A stretch of DNA of 64,000 nucleotides from Pseudoips prasinana (taxonomy: Eukaryota > Arthropoda > Insecta > Lepidoptera > Nolidae): positions 30,788,001-30,852,000 of the forward strand of contig OX621255.1 in assembly GCA_951640165.1 (NCBI GenBank). The letters run 5' to 3'. The notes beneath the pieces are model-generated. The model did no database searches. It worked only from the letters and a program-made list of their open reading frames with translations, and was not told the DNA's origin. Below are positions 11,159 to 22,381 of the stretch, piece by piece; the first letter of the stretch is position 1; every line of letters begins with the position of its first letter. The position numbers and the translations under genes were made by a program.

Positions 11159-11689
11159 ATAACGCACGAAGTTATATCTATGTATAGTCAAAGTCAAAAT
11201 CATTTAAGCGTAAAAATTTTACATTTATGTGGAATCGTCATATTTTATTTTTATACACATTTATTATACGCAGTATACATATAGCTCATGGGAGCGAGCG
11301 GTGAGGATGACGCGAGTTTCAGTCTTTTTGTTTACCCAAAAGTGCTCAACGCGCCTAAAGAAGTTCTCACTTTAAAACCTATTGTAAAACAGTGGGCAGA
11401 AATTATCCTAATAGTTTTTTTTATAAACGCAGACGAAGTCACGAACATAAACTAATAATCATATTACAATAATTTTATTGATGTAATTATTTATGAATCG
11501 ACTTCTAAAATGTAGCTGGATTATTGCGGTAAAAAATCAGTTTATTAGTTTGTCGCATGTAGGTGGAAATTTATGAGATATCGTGGATTGCCTTAACAGA
11601 ACAGTAATAATATTATAACATCGTGATATTATTAACGATATACCTACTTGTAGACGGAGATATGATTGAAAAAACTGTGATTCAAATAC

Positions 11690-12195
11690 CAAGCGAGTTA
11701 CAACTCGGGACTCTTGCTTGTCACGCGGGAAGTAGTAGGTTTAATTCCCACCCAGGACAGATATTTGTGTGCATGAACATGTCTGTTTGTCCTGAGACTG
11801 AGTGTAATTATCTATATAAGTATGTATTAACAAAAGAAAAGTAATATATGTAGTACGGTCACCGTAGCCTAGTTGGTAGTGCTCCTGCCTACGAAGCTGG
11901 TGGTGCTGGGTTCAAATCCCGGTAAGTGCAAATATTTGTGTGATGAGCACGAATATTTGTTTCTGAGTCATGGATGTTTTCTATGAATTAGGTATTTATC
12001 TATCTATATAAGTATGTATATCGTCGCCTGGTACCCATAGTACAAGCTTTGCTTAGTTTGGGGCTAGGATGATCTGTGTGACATTGTCCCTAAATATTTA
12101 TATCAGTTATCTGGTTTCCATAGTACAAGCTCTGCTTAGTTTGGGATCAGAAATGGCCGTGTGTAAATATTGTCCCAGGATATTATTCCCAGGAA
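11690..12195 (+). mobile_element. SINE B interrupted by SINE C
   Basis: The head and middle (CACCCAGGACAGATATTTGT, GTCTGTTTGTCCTGAG) run to about 11853. The 3' tail TATCAGTTATCTGG...TTTGGGATCAG resumes at 12105-12195. The 250-bp gap is an entire SINE C. The head A-box region is degraded. Confidence 0.75.
11855..12104 (+). mobile_element. SINE C nested in SINE B
   Basis: The tRNA-like head reads GTAGCCTAGTTGG (A box) and GGGTTCAAATCC (B box). The anticodon-arm-like CCTACGAA would present ACG, so an Arg tRNA origin is possible. The body has GTGATGAGCACGAATATTTG. The tail is CCATAGTACAAGCTTTGCTT...ATTGTCCCTA. Confidence 0.85.
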
Positions 12196-12420
12196 ATTAC
12201 ATTTTCAACTTGTAAGCCATCTGTGTATATGAGAATTTTACCACCAGCTTAAGTTGTCATCATCATCTAATGATTGTACGCCGAAAGAGATCCAGTTATA
12301 GTCTTCAATATATTCAAAATATTGTTTAAGTTTTTAGTTAAGCCATACATAGCATTTAGTTACAAAGTATATACTTATATTAGAACATTGCGTTTTATAT
12401 ATTTTAAAAGACAATTAGGG

Positions 12421-12560
12421 AAATGATTCCCTATTTCACGGGATACTTTACAAACATATACATTTTTTTATGGAGACAATGCCCGCTCTAGGGAATCTTA
12501 TCCCTGTGTCGCGGGGTACTTTACAAACATATAATAGACGGACACAAATTACATCCAGAC
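12421..12560. repeat. Short dispersed repeat, two units
   Basis: Two imperfect direct copies of a block ending GGGATACTTTACAAACATAT or GGGGTACTTTACAAACATAT (about 12425-12465 and 12490-12532). The same block occurs near 39600-39665 and, inverted, near 10375-10400. Confidence 0.5.
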
Positions 12561-12574
12561 TCTGAACAACTATT

Positions 12575-12715
12575 TATGGGTTACTCAAATAGTTGTCTGG
12601 CGCCGACTCGACGGGCAAATCCGAACACTTATACTTATGGGCCACACAAATAATTGTTTCGGTTAGGAATCGAACTGAAATGGCGTGGCGACTATCTTAG
12701 CCTACGTACCACATG
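12575..12715 (-). mobile_element. Possible tRNA-like SINE, minus strand
   Basis: The reverse complement contains a B-box-like GTTCGATTCC and an A-box-like TACGTAGGCTAAG. The rest does not match families A-D. Confidence 0.35.
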
Positions 12716-12945
12716 TCATGTATGAACATTTTTATAATGATGAACTGTTTTAAATTTGACATTGAATTACCTTCAGTCCTTTTGTGTCCGCGAATTGGTG
12801 CCAGTATGGTCAAGCGATTATATATTGTATTATTAGTATGCTTAGCTGTCGGTCGATGACGGATATTCGATATATTTGGTATATATGGTCAGATCAAGAT
12901 TATTTTATTAGGATCAACACTGTCTATTGTTTTGTTGTTCGGGTT

Positions 12946-13537
12946 TTTAGGGTTCCGTAGCCAAATGGCAAAAACGGAACCCTTATAGATTCGTCATGTC
13001 TGTCTGTCTGTCCGTCCGTATGTCACAGCCACTTTTTTCTGAAACCATAAGAGCTGTATTGTTGAAACTTGGTAAGTAGATGTATTCTGTGAACCGCATT
13101 CAGATTTTAACACAAACATAGAAAAAGAATAATAATTTTCGGGGTTCCCCATACTTAGAACTGAAACTCAAAAAATGTTTTTTCATCGTACCCATACATG
13201 GACGTCTATGGATAGGTCTTCAAAAATTATATTGAAGTTCCTAATATATTTTTTTCTAAACTGAATAGTTTTCGCGAGAGACACTTCCAAAGTGGAAAAA
13301 TCAGTGCCCTCCCTGTAACTTCTAAAATAAGAGAATGATAAAACTAAAAAAAATATATGATGTACATTACCATGTAAACTAACAACGAAAATTGGTTTGA
13401 ACGAGTAGTAAGTAGTTTTTTTTAATGCGTCATAAATCGTAAACCGCAATTTACCTTGCATTTAATCAACTGAAATACTTGCTGCTGCGGAACCCTTCAT
13501 GGGCGAGTCCGACTCGCACTTGGCCGGATTTTTTATA
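12946..13537. repeat. Lepidoptera-type dispersed repeat with GGGTTCCGTA...TTGGCCGG ends
   Basis: It begins GGGTTCCGTAGCCAAATGGC and contains a TGTCTGTCTGTCCGTCCGTA run. It ends ACTCGCACTTGGCCGG followed by T-rich sequence. I recognise this as a widespread moth and butterfly interspersed repeat. The class is unknown to me and no open frame of note is present. Confidence 0.55.
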
Positions 13538-13582
13538 GTTAAAGTGTGTCCTTCTTAGCCACAGCTTGAATTATTATGGCAG

Positions 13583-13760
13583 TCGAATGACGTCCATTGC
13601 TGGACAAAATCCTCTTCCAAGAATGGAGCAGAATGCAGCAGTTGGTTATCGCAGTATGATGGTCATAGTTGACAGAGAGTTACTGTCCGTCTCCTGTAGG
13701 AATTTCCTTGGGGTGATTTCTCCGACCCCATGGGATGTGAAAGGATGGTGTTATTCGTCA
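13583..13760 (-). mobile_element. Diverged RTE-type 3' end
   Basis: The left edge has the inverted 3'-end signature (ACGTCCATTGCTGGAC, compare GTCCAGCAGTGGACGT in the reference). It continues into a block (CAGTATGATGGTCATAGTT) that recurs at 33890. It is dead. Confidence 0.5.
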
Positions 13761-13766
13761 ACATCA

Positions 13767-14159
13767 TCATTGTTCATTCTGCCTCGTTGGTCTAGCGGTA
13801 GCGGGTTCACCCGCAGAAAACGAGGTCCTGGGTTCAAATCCCGGGTCCGGGATTTTGGGACTTTTCTGTAAAAAGAAAAAATTCTCAGCATCAGCCCGAA
13901 GTCTGGGAGTTGGCGGTATTATACCCCTGTGCCTCGGAGAGCACGTAAAGCCGTCGGTCCTGTACCTGACCTCTTTCCGGTCGTGTCGCCTAGTCGTCCC
14001 ATCGGATCATGAGAGTGATGGAATAGAAAGTGCTCCTGTGTTCGCGCACACACTTGAGCACTATAATATGTCCCGCGCAGATGGCTAATCTCTGTTGAGA
14101 CTGGCCGCCTTGGCCGAAATTACGTTAGGAGGACATTATTATTATTATTCATTGTTCAT
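13767..14159 (+). mobile_element. SINE A with 11-bp target duplication
   Basis: The element 13778-14148 lies between exact copies of TCATTGTTCAT (13767-13777, 14149-14159). Head, hairpin module and tail are all present, with a short deletion after the B box. Confidence 0.9.
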
Positions 14160-14285
14160 GACATGATTAACTTTGTGTAATAAGAAAAGTTCGCAGACAT
14201 CCCGTTTATCATGAGTATGAGGACATCTTGGTACGCCACCGTAATATGAGAGTGAAGGAATGAAGTCAAACTAGGTATATTGGGG

Positions 14286-14785
14286 GCTGGTTGCCGTGGT
14301 TGGTGAATACTTGCGTTCCACGCCGCAGGTCTTGGGTTCGATTCCCACCCAGGGGATCTACCGGCTAAGTCACCGAACATCGTTTTGGTGACTGGCGTTC
14401 TAATAAATGAAGGTTAAAAAGGACTTAATCAATCGTTAAATCGGCTTCAACGTTGACAATCGATTCCGGACCATTTATGACGTCACATGTGGTCATGGAA
14501 GCCGATTTAACGATTGATTAAGTCATTTTTAACCTTTATTTATTTGAACGTCATTTAAGAAATCGATGTTCGGCGACTTAGCCGGTAGAGCCCCTGGACA
14601 GATATTTGTGTGCATGAACATGCCTGTTTGTTTTAATTATCTATATAAGTATGCATTTAGAAAACAAACGTAGTAGGTATATGTAGTCTATCAGTTATCT
14701 GGTTTCCATAGTAGGTACAAGCTCTGCTTAATTTTGGATCAGATGTGCATGTGTAAATCATGTCCCAGGATATTATTATGTTTGC
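14286..14785 (+). mobile_element. SINE B split by MITE P1
   Basis: The head (GTGGTTGGTGAATACTTGCG, TTGGGTTCGATTCCCACCC) stops at about 14351. The SINE B body resumes with TGGACAGATATTTGTGTGC at 14595 and runs to the tail near 14785. The interruption is exactly the P1 element. Confidence 0.8.
14352..14594. mobile_element. Palindromic MITE P1, copy 3, nested in SINE B
   Basis: Again 243 bp, with one arm starting GGGGATCTACCGGC and the other ending CGGTAGAGCCCC. Because the SINE sequence at the target is known, this copy shows there is no long target duplication; at most a few bases around CCAGG were altered. Confidence 0.85.
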
Positions 14786-16161
14786 GCAGATACCGGATCA
14801 CTAAAATATGTCCTGTGAATTATTGGAATAAATATTTACCAAAGACCTGGTCAGGGCAAAGGGTAAAATTTTTATTATATACGTTTACTGCTTACTTAGC
14901 TTCCCAAATTAGATATCGTTAATAAAACAATTTCTATCTTCTTACCTGAATTAATTTAAAACACAAACTCATTAAGTCATAATTTCTCAAAACAATCTTG
15001 TCCATCAAATTTGCAAGTATCAATCAAGTTTAATCACTAGCGTGCACGTCAAAATGTCATCGGCGCACACGCAACGCATTCCCCGAGCGCTGCGCATGCC
15101 ATTTCACCGACTAAACCGTATGGTTGCCTACATCACTAATGTGATAGTGATAAGTAATACCAATACTTTTAGTCTGCTACATAAAAGTTATGTATATAGT
15201 AACTTATTTTACTTCGAATAAAAAATAAATAGGGTTGTGATGTGCTGTCATGCATTGTGAGTGCTGTCATATTGCTGCCTCACATACCAAAAAGTGCAAG
15301 ATGGTTTCGTAATTTTTTCTTGTATTATTTTAGATAATTGTGAAATATTGTGTCCTATTACTTTATATTTGCTTAAAAATGATTAAACCCTCACTTGGGA
15401 ATTAAATCCCTGTATCGCAAGGACTTTGTAACCAAACAATTTACAGACACAATTTATTAATATATATGTATGTTGATGAATTATATTTTTCTTAATACTG
15501 TTTTTATTATGTTGTTTAGGACAAGTAGCCTTAAAATTATATGTATTGGTGGGAAGATTATTTATTAAAGACCAACGTGTGGATCCCCCATCAGTAACCA
15601 CCCTTAGTCTCGGGGTTCAAACGCCTTTGGGGCGTGAGTTACTATTCCATTTTTATTTTATTAATAATAATAAAATAAATAAATAAATATTAATCAAGAA
15701 AAAATGTGTACAAAATTATATCTATTTATATTAAAAATAATTAATACTAAGCCAAGCTATAGACAGTTTGTGTCTGTACTAGGTTAAACCTGTACCACAG
15801 GCGTTCTAACGACTTAAAAAGTATACTTATCCTTTATTAAAAATTTAAACAATATTTAATTATACAAATTCAAAATCAAAAATATAATGTTTAAAAATTA
15901 ACTTATTTTAGAATACTAAGTAAATAATTAAATTACTAAATAATTTTACTAGATGGCTATAGTCATGTTGATAAAGTTTTATTGAGAGGTATATCATTAG
16001 TAGAAATAATTTCTATTTCTTTTAGTGTTGTCTATTGGAAGTAGACAACCCTGACACAAACACGCGCGAATTCTCGACGGAAACACACGACCGCGTGTGA
16101 TCGGAATTACGAAGTGTTACGAACGCTTCCTCCGTTCTATATTCGGAATTTGGGTTTTATA
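14786..16161. other. Unique stretch with a small GC-rich patch
   Basis: AT-rich apart from a CpG-rich patch at about 15043-15115 (GGCGCACACGCAACGC, GAGCGCTGCGCATGCC). No coding signal was found. A splice-like TTCAG|GTAAG occurs on the minus strand at 14943-14949 without a good pyrimidine tract. Confidence 0.4.
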
Positions 16162-16287
16162 GTACACACGGCTACATATCAAGCTATACATTTCCAGTAT
16201 AAGCTGATCCCGCGTTGTATAGGATTTCCCTACAATGAGAGGTCAGCTTATATTGGGATGTATAGCTTGATATGTGGCTGTGTGTAC
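16162..16287. mobile_element. Palindromic MITE P2, copy 1
   Basis: A 126-bp imperfect palindrome with ends GTACACACGGCTACATATCA and its complement. The arms run through AGCTATACATTTCC and AGTATAAGCTGA to a short centre near TTGTATAGGATTTCCC. Copies are at 23255 and 28185. Confidence 0.75.
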
Positions 16288-16861
16288 GGTTACTGGTGTT
16301 TTTACCTTCCTGTTTATTTTAACAATCTTGTATTTATGTAAGGTAAACGTAAAAATTGGAGACATAATTGTGTAAAAGTAACATGTTACATTTTTGCTGC
16401 TATATTTTATAACTTAATATAAAGGTTTTAAAGCACAAAATTGGATGGCGCAAATAAGTCACATATCACCTTCATGAACTTTTTTTATCTGTAATTATTT
16501 AACACTACACGTGTTATTATGTAAGTAATATTCATTATTTTAAACTTAATTACTATGTAGTTTAGCAGCTTTTTGTCAAATTAAACCTTTTATGGTTATT
16601 TCTTAATACTTAATTTGACCTCGTATCAAACATTTTTCGTTTTACACAAATTCGTATAATAAGCGTGAAATGAATTGGCCACGCTAAGGTCGAGGGCGGG
16701 AAAAAACCGCAAATATGGTTATTAAACTCAAATTAGGTTGAAAATAAAACTACGGAGCCCTTTATTAGAGGTCGTTGCAGGTTACAATTTTATTAATTAT
16801 CAAGCTTACAGTAAGCCTAGGAGGCTTTCACTGGTCAATAAATGATTGCTGTTTCATAGTT
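16288..16861. other. Unassigned AT-rich stretch
   Basis: Nothing recognisable was found. Confidence 0.5.
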
Positions 16862-17325
16862 CCAGGACAGATATTTGTTTGCATGAACATGTCTGTTTGT
16901 CCTGAGTGGCGATGTAATTATCCATATAAGTATAATAATAATATCTGGGGACAATGTCACATAGATCATCCTAGCCCCAAACTAAGCAAAGCTTTTACTA
17001 TGGGTACCAGGCGACGATATACATACTTATATAGATAGATAAATACTTATATACATAGAAAACATCCATGACTCAGAAACAAATATTCGTGCTCATCACA
17101 CAAATATTTGCACTTACCGGGATTCGAACCCAGGACCACCAGCTTCGTAGGCAGGAGCACTACCAACTAGGCTATGGTGACCGTCAATTGTATGATATAA
17201 AAGTATGTATTTAAGAAATGAAGTATTTGTAATATATCAGTTATCTGGTTTCCATAGCACAAGCTCTGCTTAGTTGGGGACCAGATGGCCGTGTATGAAT
17301 AATGCCCCAGAATATTATTATATTC
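16862..17325 (+). mobile_element. SINE B interrupted by SINE C (second case)
   Basis: The body starts CAGGACAGATATTTGTTTGC and stops near 16930. It resumes at about 17186 with AAGTATGTATTTAAG and the tail ATCAGTTATCTGG to about 17320. The head is missing. The insertion point lies near the ATATAAGTAT block, close to but not identical with the site used at 11854. Confidence 0.7.
16936..17185 (-). mobile_element. SINE C nested in SINE B
   Basis: Full-length minus-strand copy, from tail (GGGGACAATGTCACATAG) to head (CAACTAGGCTATGGTGACC), with B-box complement GGATTCGAACCC. Confidence 0.85.
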
Positions 17326-17365
17326 TTCATACATGCTCGCTTGTTAAGGGTAGGCTGTATTTATA
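17317..17365 (-). pseudogene. L2 LINE 3' fragment
   Basis: The reverse complement encodes a short match to the RACMKNI block of the L2 copy at 27632. It is too short to say more. Confidence 0.35.
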
Positions 17366-17732
17366 GAGGTATTTACAAAACATCTAAAAGGTACTCTCTT
17401 AAGAATAAAGATTCGATATCTTCCAAACATAAAATATCGATGTTGTTTTGCAGCCGTGTATATTTTTAGCACCTTTATAAAGTTAAATTGTAATCGATTA
17501 ATTGCTAAGACAATGTAGCAGCTTGACTGATCGCTTGGTCACGGCACACGGTCAGGGTCGGTCAGTGGTCAGCGATGGTTTGTACCACGTCGAACTTAAA
17601 CTCATTTAAGAGGAACGCACAACTAGGCGCACCACCTTGATGTTTAAATAGTACCGCGAGCTACTGGATAGCAATGAACGGTAGCAAGATTTTTATAACT
17701 GACTTTAATAGGAGGTCATAATTTTTTGATCT

Positions 17733-17792
17733 TTGGGGAGGCCTTTGTCCTGCAGTGGACGTCTTTCGGCTGATATGATGATGATGATGAAT
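17733..17792 (+). mobile_element. RTE 3' terminus
   Basis: The last 45 bp of the RTE (GAGGCCTTTGTCCTGCAGTG...CGGCTGATATG) followed by (ATG)n. It is extremely 5'-truncated. Confidence 0.75.
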
Positions 17793-17814
17793 TTTTTGAA
17801 GTACTTTTTCTTTA

Positions 17815-18005
17815 CGTTAGCTCGCCCAGTAGGTCTTTGACATGACAACTGACAGCTTAACTGCTCTCAGCACGAAGACGCCCAGGTATCCATTTTGCCG
17901 GTCACCCATCAATAGTTTGACTGCGTGCCTAGGTGCTTTACCTCGATCACTTACGGATGTTAGTGTAACTGGCGATGAGGCGCTTGAATTTGAGGTATTA
18001 AAGGT
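17815..18005 (-). mobile_element. 5S rRNA-derived SINE
   Basis: The reverse complement has 5S-like blocks in order: GCGCCTCA, CCGTAAGTGATCGAGGTAAA (box A region) and TTGATGGGTGACCGG (box C region). The downstream GTTAAGCTGTC belongs to the module shared with SINE A. It is more diverged than the copies at 34349 and 51200. Confidence 0.6.
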
Positions 18006-18092
18006 ATACAAAAACAGCAAAAAATTCATACAGGTTCATTTTTGTACACGTACTTAGGTTCAAAATTTAGAAAAGTAGATATATTAATAATA

Positions 18093-18750
18093 AAGTCCTC
18101 CTGGTCAAATTGCGGCCAGTCTCCATAGAGACTAGCCATCTGCGCGGGATATATTATATTCTACAAGTATGTGCGCAAACACACGGGCACTTTCTATTCC
18201 ATCACTCTCATGATCCAAAAAAGAAGCCCGGTATGGGACCGACGGCTTTAAGTACTCTCCCAGACTCCGGAGAGATAAATAAAATAAAAAAAAACTTGTG
18301 TGTACTTATGTACACGCGTTAGAAGTTATACTTCTTAATATACAACTTGAACATAGTTATCAATTTTCATACCACCTAGAACTAACGTCATGCTGTTATT
18401 TTTACGATGCGCGCGCATGGTAAAAATTCACTCTCATACATTTTCATACCACGTAGAACTAACTTCATGCTGTTAAATTTTTTGGTGTCGGTGTGCGCGC
18501 ATCGTAAAAATTCACTCTCATCATTTTTCTCCATCGCACCAAAAGAAGTATAACTTCAAAAAGGTTTTTAGTCACGCGCTTGTAAATAGTCAGAATTTTT
18601 TTGTAGTACCTAATATAGTTAATAATAATTAGAGAAATTTGTCTTTCACGTAAATTCCCAAAGTCATTTTTTGGCCAACCCGGTATTTGAACCCAGGACC
18701 TCATTATCCGTGGTTGAACACGCTACCGCTAGACCAACGGGGCAGTCATT
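18093..18750 (-). mobile_element. SINE A split by a 370-bp insert
   Basis: The tail half (GCGGCCAGTCTCCATAGAGA ... GACCGACGGCTTTAAG) covers 18093-18270. The head half (CAAAGTCATTTTTTGGCC ... GCTACCGCTAGACCAAC) covers 18655-18750. The material between consists of repeats G and F. Confidence 0.65.
18271..18640. repeat. Repeats G and F nested in SINE A
   Basis: Repeat G (about 18290-18558) has GAAGTTATACTTCTT near one end and its complement AAGAAGTATAACTTC near the other. Inside, a block of about 95 bp (CATACCACCTAGAACTAAC...AATTCACTCTCAT) is tandemly duplicated; the copy at 42246 has it once. F left-arm sequence follows at about 18560-18635. Confidence 0.6.
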
Positions 18751-19308
18751 TAACTATACTAACACAACTAACATGGGCAAGCATAGCTTTTCGAATCAGA
18801 TGGAGTTATTAACCCTCGGCGTTAATAATTTACGTCGTTTTTAAATTGAGTGCTAAGCCGTGAGGCCAATATGCAGCGGACGGCGTTTTTATTACTGGAG
18901 TGTTGACTAGTGGTGTCATTTTGTATTGCCTCGGGAAATTGGCATTATAACTTAACCATAGACACTTACGCTACAGTAAAAAAAACATATATTATGATTA
19001 ATATACGTAATATTTTCGTTATATTTCTTTGTTTGGCGGGCCTTTTGGTTTAGTTTAATGACCCTGACTGCTAAATCAAAGTAGTTTTCATACGAGCTAT
19101 ATTAGGTTAGTAACGATTTATAAATAAATAAAAATCTTTGTCAAAAAACACGGAAACCACAACATTCCGCACCATTACGTAATATGCATATTACGATACT
19201 TTACAACCTAGTTTTAAATACTGAACTTAAATAAAAGATCACAAGCGTAATTTGAGCCGCCCATTCTGGGGCCTGGTGTAGGGCATCATAAATTAGGAAT
19301 AGTCTTAC
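18751..19308. other. Unassigned stretch
   Basis: Unique AT-rich sequence with no family match, downstream of the candidate exon on the minus strand. Confidence 0.4.
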
Positions 19309-19420
<112 letters not shown>

Positions 19421-19451
19421 TTAGAGAGAGATGTAACGACATTTAGTTTAA

Positions 19452-19800
19452 TAATAATATGCTGGGACATAATATACACACGGCCATTTAATTTTGATCC
19501 CTAACTAAGCAGAGCTTGTACTATAGAAACCTATAACTGATATACTACTTTTCTTTTGTAAATACATATATACTAGACTAGAGGACGAGGACTAGAGGAC
19601 TAGACCACGCTTAATTATGTATTGATATTTTATTGGAGATAAACTTATTAAACTTAAACTATATAGATTATTATCAGGAATCAGGACAAACAGACATGTT
19701 CTTGTACTCAAATATCTGTCCTTGTTGGGAATCGACCCCAGGATCTGTGGCGTAAAAGGCAAGCATTTACAAACCACGCCAACCGGTCCGTCAAAGTAGT
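19452..19800 (-). mobile_element. SINE B with extra internal sequence
   Basis: The tail (TGATCCCTAACTAAGCAGAG, TATAACTGATATACTACTT), body (AGGACAAACAGACATGTTC) and head (GGCAAGCATTTACAAACCAC) are all present on the minus strand. About 100 bp of unrelated sequence, including AGAGGACGAGGACTAGAGGA, sits between tail and body. Confidence 0.7.
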
Positions 19801-20038
19801 TAAATAAGTTAAGTGGAACAAAGGACAGAATCGAAAGCAAAGACTGACTTGTATTAAAGAAAATTTAAAAACATGCACAGGGTTCCCCAAATAGATGTCC
19901 TGTGCAGGGTTGGAACTTGAACTTTAAAAATAAGTCACGATCGAATAATCTACATAGAATTAATATATAGTTATTTGTAATACTACAATTATTATTCATG
20001 ATCCACTTGACTATTTACAAGCGCTTTTACAGTCTGTG

Positions 20039-20306
20039 AATACACAGTAGGTAGGTACACACACAACACAATTTTTTTTAAATGTACACGAAGGCATCGA
20101 AGTAAATATACACAGTAGGTAGGTACACATACAACACATTTTTTTTAAATGTACACCTAGACATCGAAGTAAATATACACAATGGGTAGGTACACACACA
20201 ACACATTTTTTTTTAAATGAACACGAAGGCATCGTAGTAAATATACACAATAGGGAGGCACATACACAACACATTTTTTTTATATGAACACGAAGGCATT
20301 GAAGTA
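20039..20306. repeat. Tandem repeat, four units of about 67 bp
   Basis: Units begin at 20039, 20105, 20172 and 20240. Each has ATACACA, GGTAGGTACACA or a variant, AACACAATTTTTTTT-like T runs, and AACACGAAGGCATCG. Units differ by a few substitutions and T-run length. A minus-strand frame across the array gives a repeated Cys-Val peptide that I read as a by-product. Confidence 0.85.
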
Positions 20307-20309
20307 ATA

Positions 20310-20342
20310 ATGGTACCACTACTATAATAGTAGTGGTACCAT
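20310..20342. repeat. Perfect 16-bp palindrome with 1-nt centre
   Basis: Arms ATGGTACCACTACTAT and ATAGTAGTGGTACCAT around a single A. It sits 3 bp after the last 67-bp tandem unit. Confidence 0.9.
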
Positions 20343-21825
20343 GTTAATAATTAACACCATGAGCCTCAAGTGCAATTAGCTGCAGACTTAGCCACGAGCT
20401 ATCTTAATCACAAGTCATAAACCATTTCTCACTACAAGGTTATGATCCACCTACTAAATTAATTTATTACTAAATTTTATCTTAATCAATCGGGCTGATT
20501 CTTAGAAATTGTGTAACAAACGTACTTACATGATTTATGGATCACGAATATTATAATAATATTTGCATTGCATTTATTATCTATCAGTTTTGCAATATTT
20601 TCATAGACTAATTTATAGGTTATTGAAGAGAAATAAACAGCCTTAGGATCTCGGGGCCAGATGGATATTTTTTCGCAATAACTTAAGTAGCTACATAGCC
20701 TTTTTAGGTAAGGTAAGGTTATCATTCTTTTGGTTTATGACCAGATAGTCTGAGGATACTTTATAATGTTAATGTGGTTGTTCTGAGTGTGAATAAACTC
20801 ATCCGGATGGCAGTCGGGGCGGTAACTCTTAACTGTTGTTATTTGTGTCGCAAAAGTCATAGATTACGGCAACCGCTGTCGAAAATTTATGCCGCATTCC
20901 TACAAAACCACCAAATGGACGCGATGATTCTGGAACTACAGACCGTCAGGCCATAATACAAAGTAGTTTTAAGTTCTAACGATAGTGAAGTATTGACTTA
21001 TTCGGTAAGTTTGCGATGCAAGTTCAAGTAAAAGTAACCCAAAACTATTCGATTACATATTGATTACAAAAGTGACGCAACAAGCCGCGGGAAAATTCTC
21101 AAACAAATTAAAAATCGAATCATATACCGCCTGCAGCAACTTTCGGACAAATGTCTCGATAATCGATATAACGAGCCAAGTCGAATCGATGTTAGAATCG
21201 ATTCAATGCAATCTGATAATAATTCGTCACTTTCGCCGATAATTGTGCATTTTACTTAGGTACATGTATCTTAGTTTTAATTATAGAAAGTTTTTCTATA
21301 CAAATGTAGCATCGCCTTAAGGGGTACTGAGGTCGCGAGTTCGATGCCCATCTTAGTTAAATTCTATAGGAAACATTCCTTTGATTAAACTATACTTCTA
21401 ATTAATATAATTGAGTAGTTCTCACGATAATTACACGACATTAATGACTCTGTTAGTTCTGACCACTTTCCGAATTAAATATATGATCTTTAGATAAAAA
21501 TCACATCAAAAGCGTGTTATGCTTTAATTAGAGCTTTCAAGCTAATTAGACCTGTTATTTGTGGGAAGTTTATCATGTATGCTGTTTATAACATATGAAA
21601 AAGTTGTCCAAAGAGATAAAAAATAGAATTAATGGTTTCTAATGAAGGTCCTATTGGTTATTTTATTTCTCTTAATACAAGAGAAGACATCGCACAAAAA
21701 TATTTTATTTCTAAATAAAATATCAATATAGAAGGATGCGTTTTCTAAATATCTTATTAATTTTAAACAAACTTGAAGAATAGGAATATCCTTCTCGTTA
21801 CAGATAGTTTTATTTTATAAAATTA
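20343..21825. other. Unique stretch with two adjacent small open frames
   Basis: No repeat family was recognised. Two plus-strand frames, 20774-20956 (60 codons) and 21060-21242 (60 codons), lie in a segment less AT-rich than its flanks. Neither shows a known domain, and no acceptor or donor brackets them, although GTAAGT occurs at 21005. Three ATCGAT sites fall between 21162 and 21202. Confidence 0.35.
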
Positions 21826-22293
21826 CTAGCTGTGCCCCGCGGTTTTACCCGCGTTAAACTTTATAAATGATCTCCCCAGCTCCTCCTCTGTAGGTGATAG
21901 CGTGATAATATGTAGCTTATATGTTGACAAATACCAATTTTCATGGGTTTAACTTCAAAAATGTCGCATTTCTCATACACACTTACATCCCCTATTTTTT
22001 GCCCTTGGGGGTGGAAATTCCAAAAATCCTGAAATATATATTTTTTATTTTTAACTGTAAGGCCACATAGAAATTTTCATGTCTTTAACTTCAAAAACGG
22101 CAAAGTTTCATACTAACTTTGCACCCCCATTTTACCCCCTTAGGGGTTGAATTTCGAAAAATCCTTTCTTATTCCTTGTCTACATTATAAAGAAAACATC
22201 TGTGCAAAATGTCAGCTTTCTAGATCCAAGGGTTTGGGCTGGGCGTTGATGAGTCAGTCAGTCAGTCAGGACTTCTCTTTTTATTTATATAGA
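21826..22293 (-). mobile_element. Helitron-like element, long variant
   Basis: CTAG and TC ends on the minus strand and the same CCGCGGTTTTACCCGCG 3' block as other copies, but a different interior with two CTTCAAAAA blocks and a (CAGT)n run near 22255-22270. At 468 bp it is the longest copy here. Confidence 0.5.
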
Positions 22294-22381
22294 TTTCTTT
22301 TTAAGTTTACCGTCAACTAAATTTCAGTCGTGGAGTAGGAAGAAAATTATATTTTTACCTACCGTCGGTTGTCAAAAAAAG

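Noticed and set aside
11855..11935. tRNA gene prediction in the SINE C head
   Set aside because: A and B boxes are present but the arms pair poorly, the copy is followed by a repeat body, and the same sequence recurs at six other places.
16775..17038. 87-codon frame
   Set aside because: Spans the SINE B/SINE C junction, so it is repeat sequence read through.
20011..20319. 102-codon frame with a repeating Cys-Val-Cys peptide
   Set aside because: It is the translation of the 67-bp tandem array; the periodicity comes from the DNA repeat and unit lengths differ.
20700..20720. TTTTTAG|GTAAGG as a second recursive splice site
   Set aside because: Pyrimidine tract is only five bases and GTAAGG is a weaker donor than at 30099.
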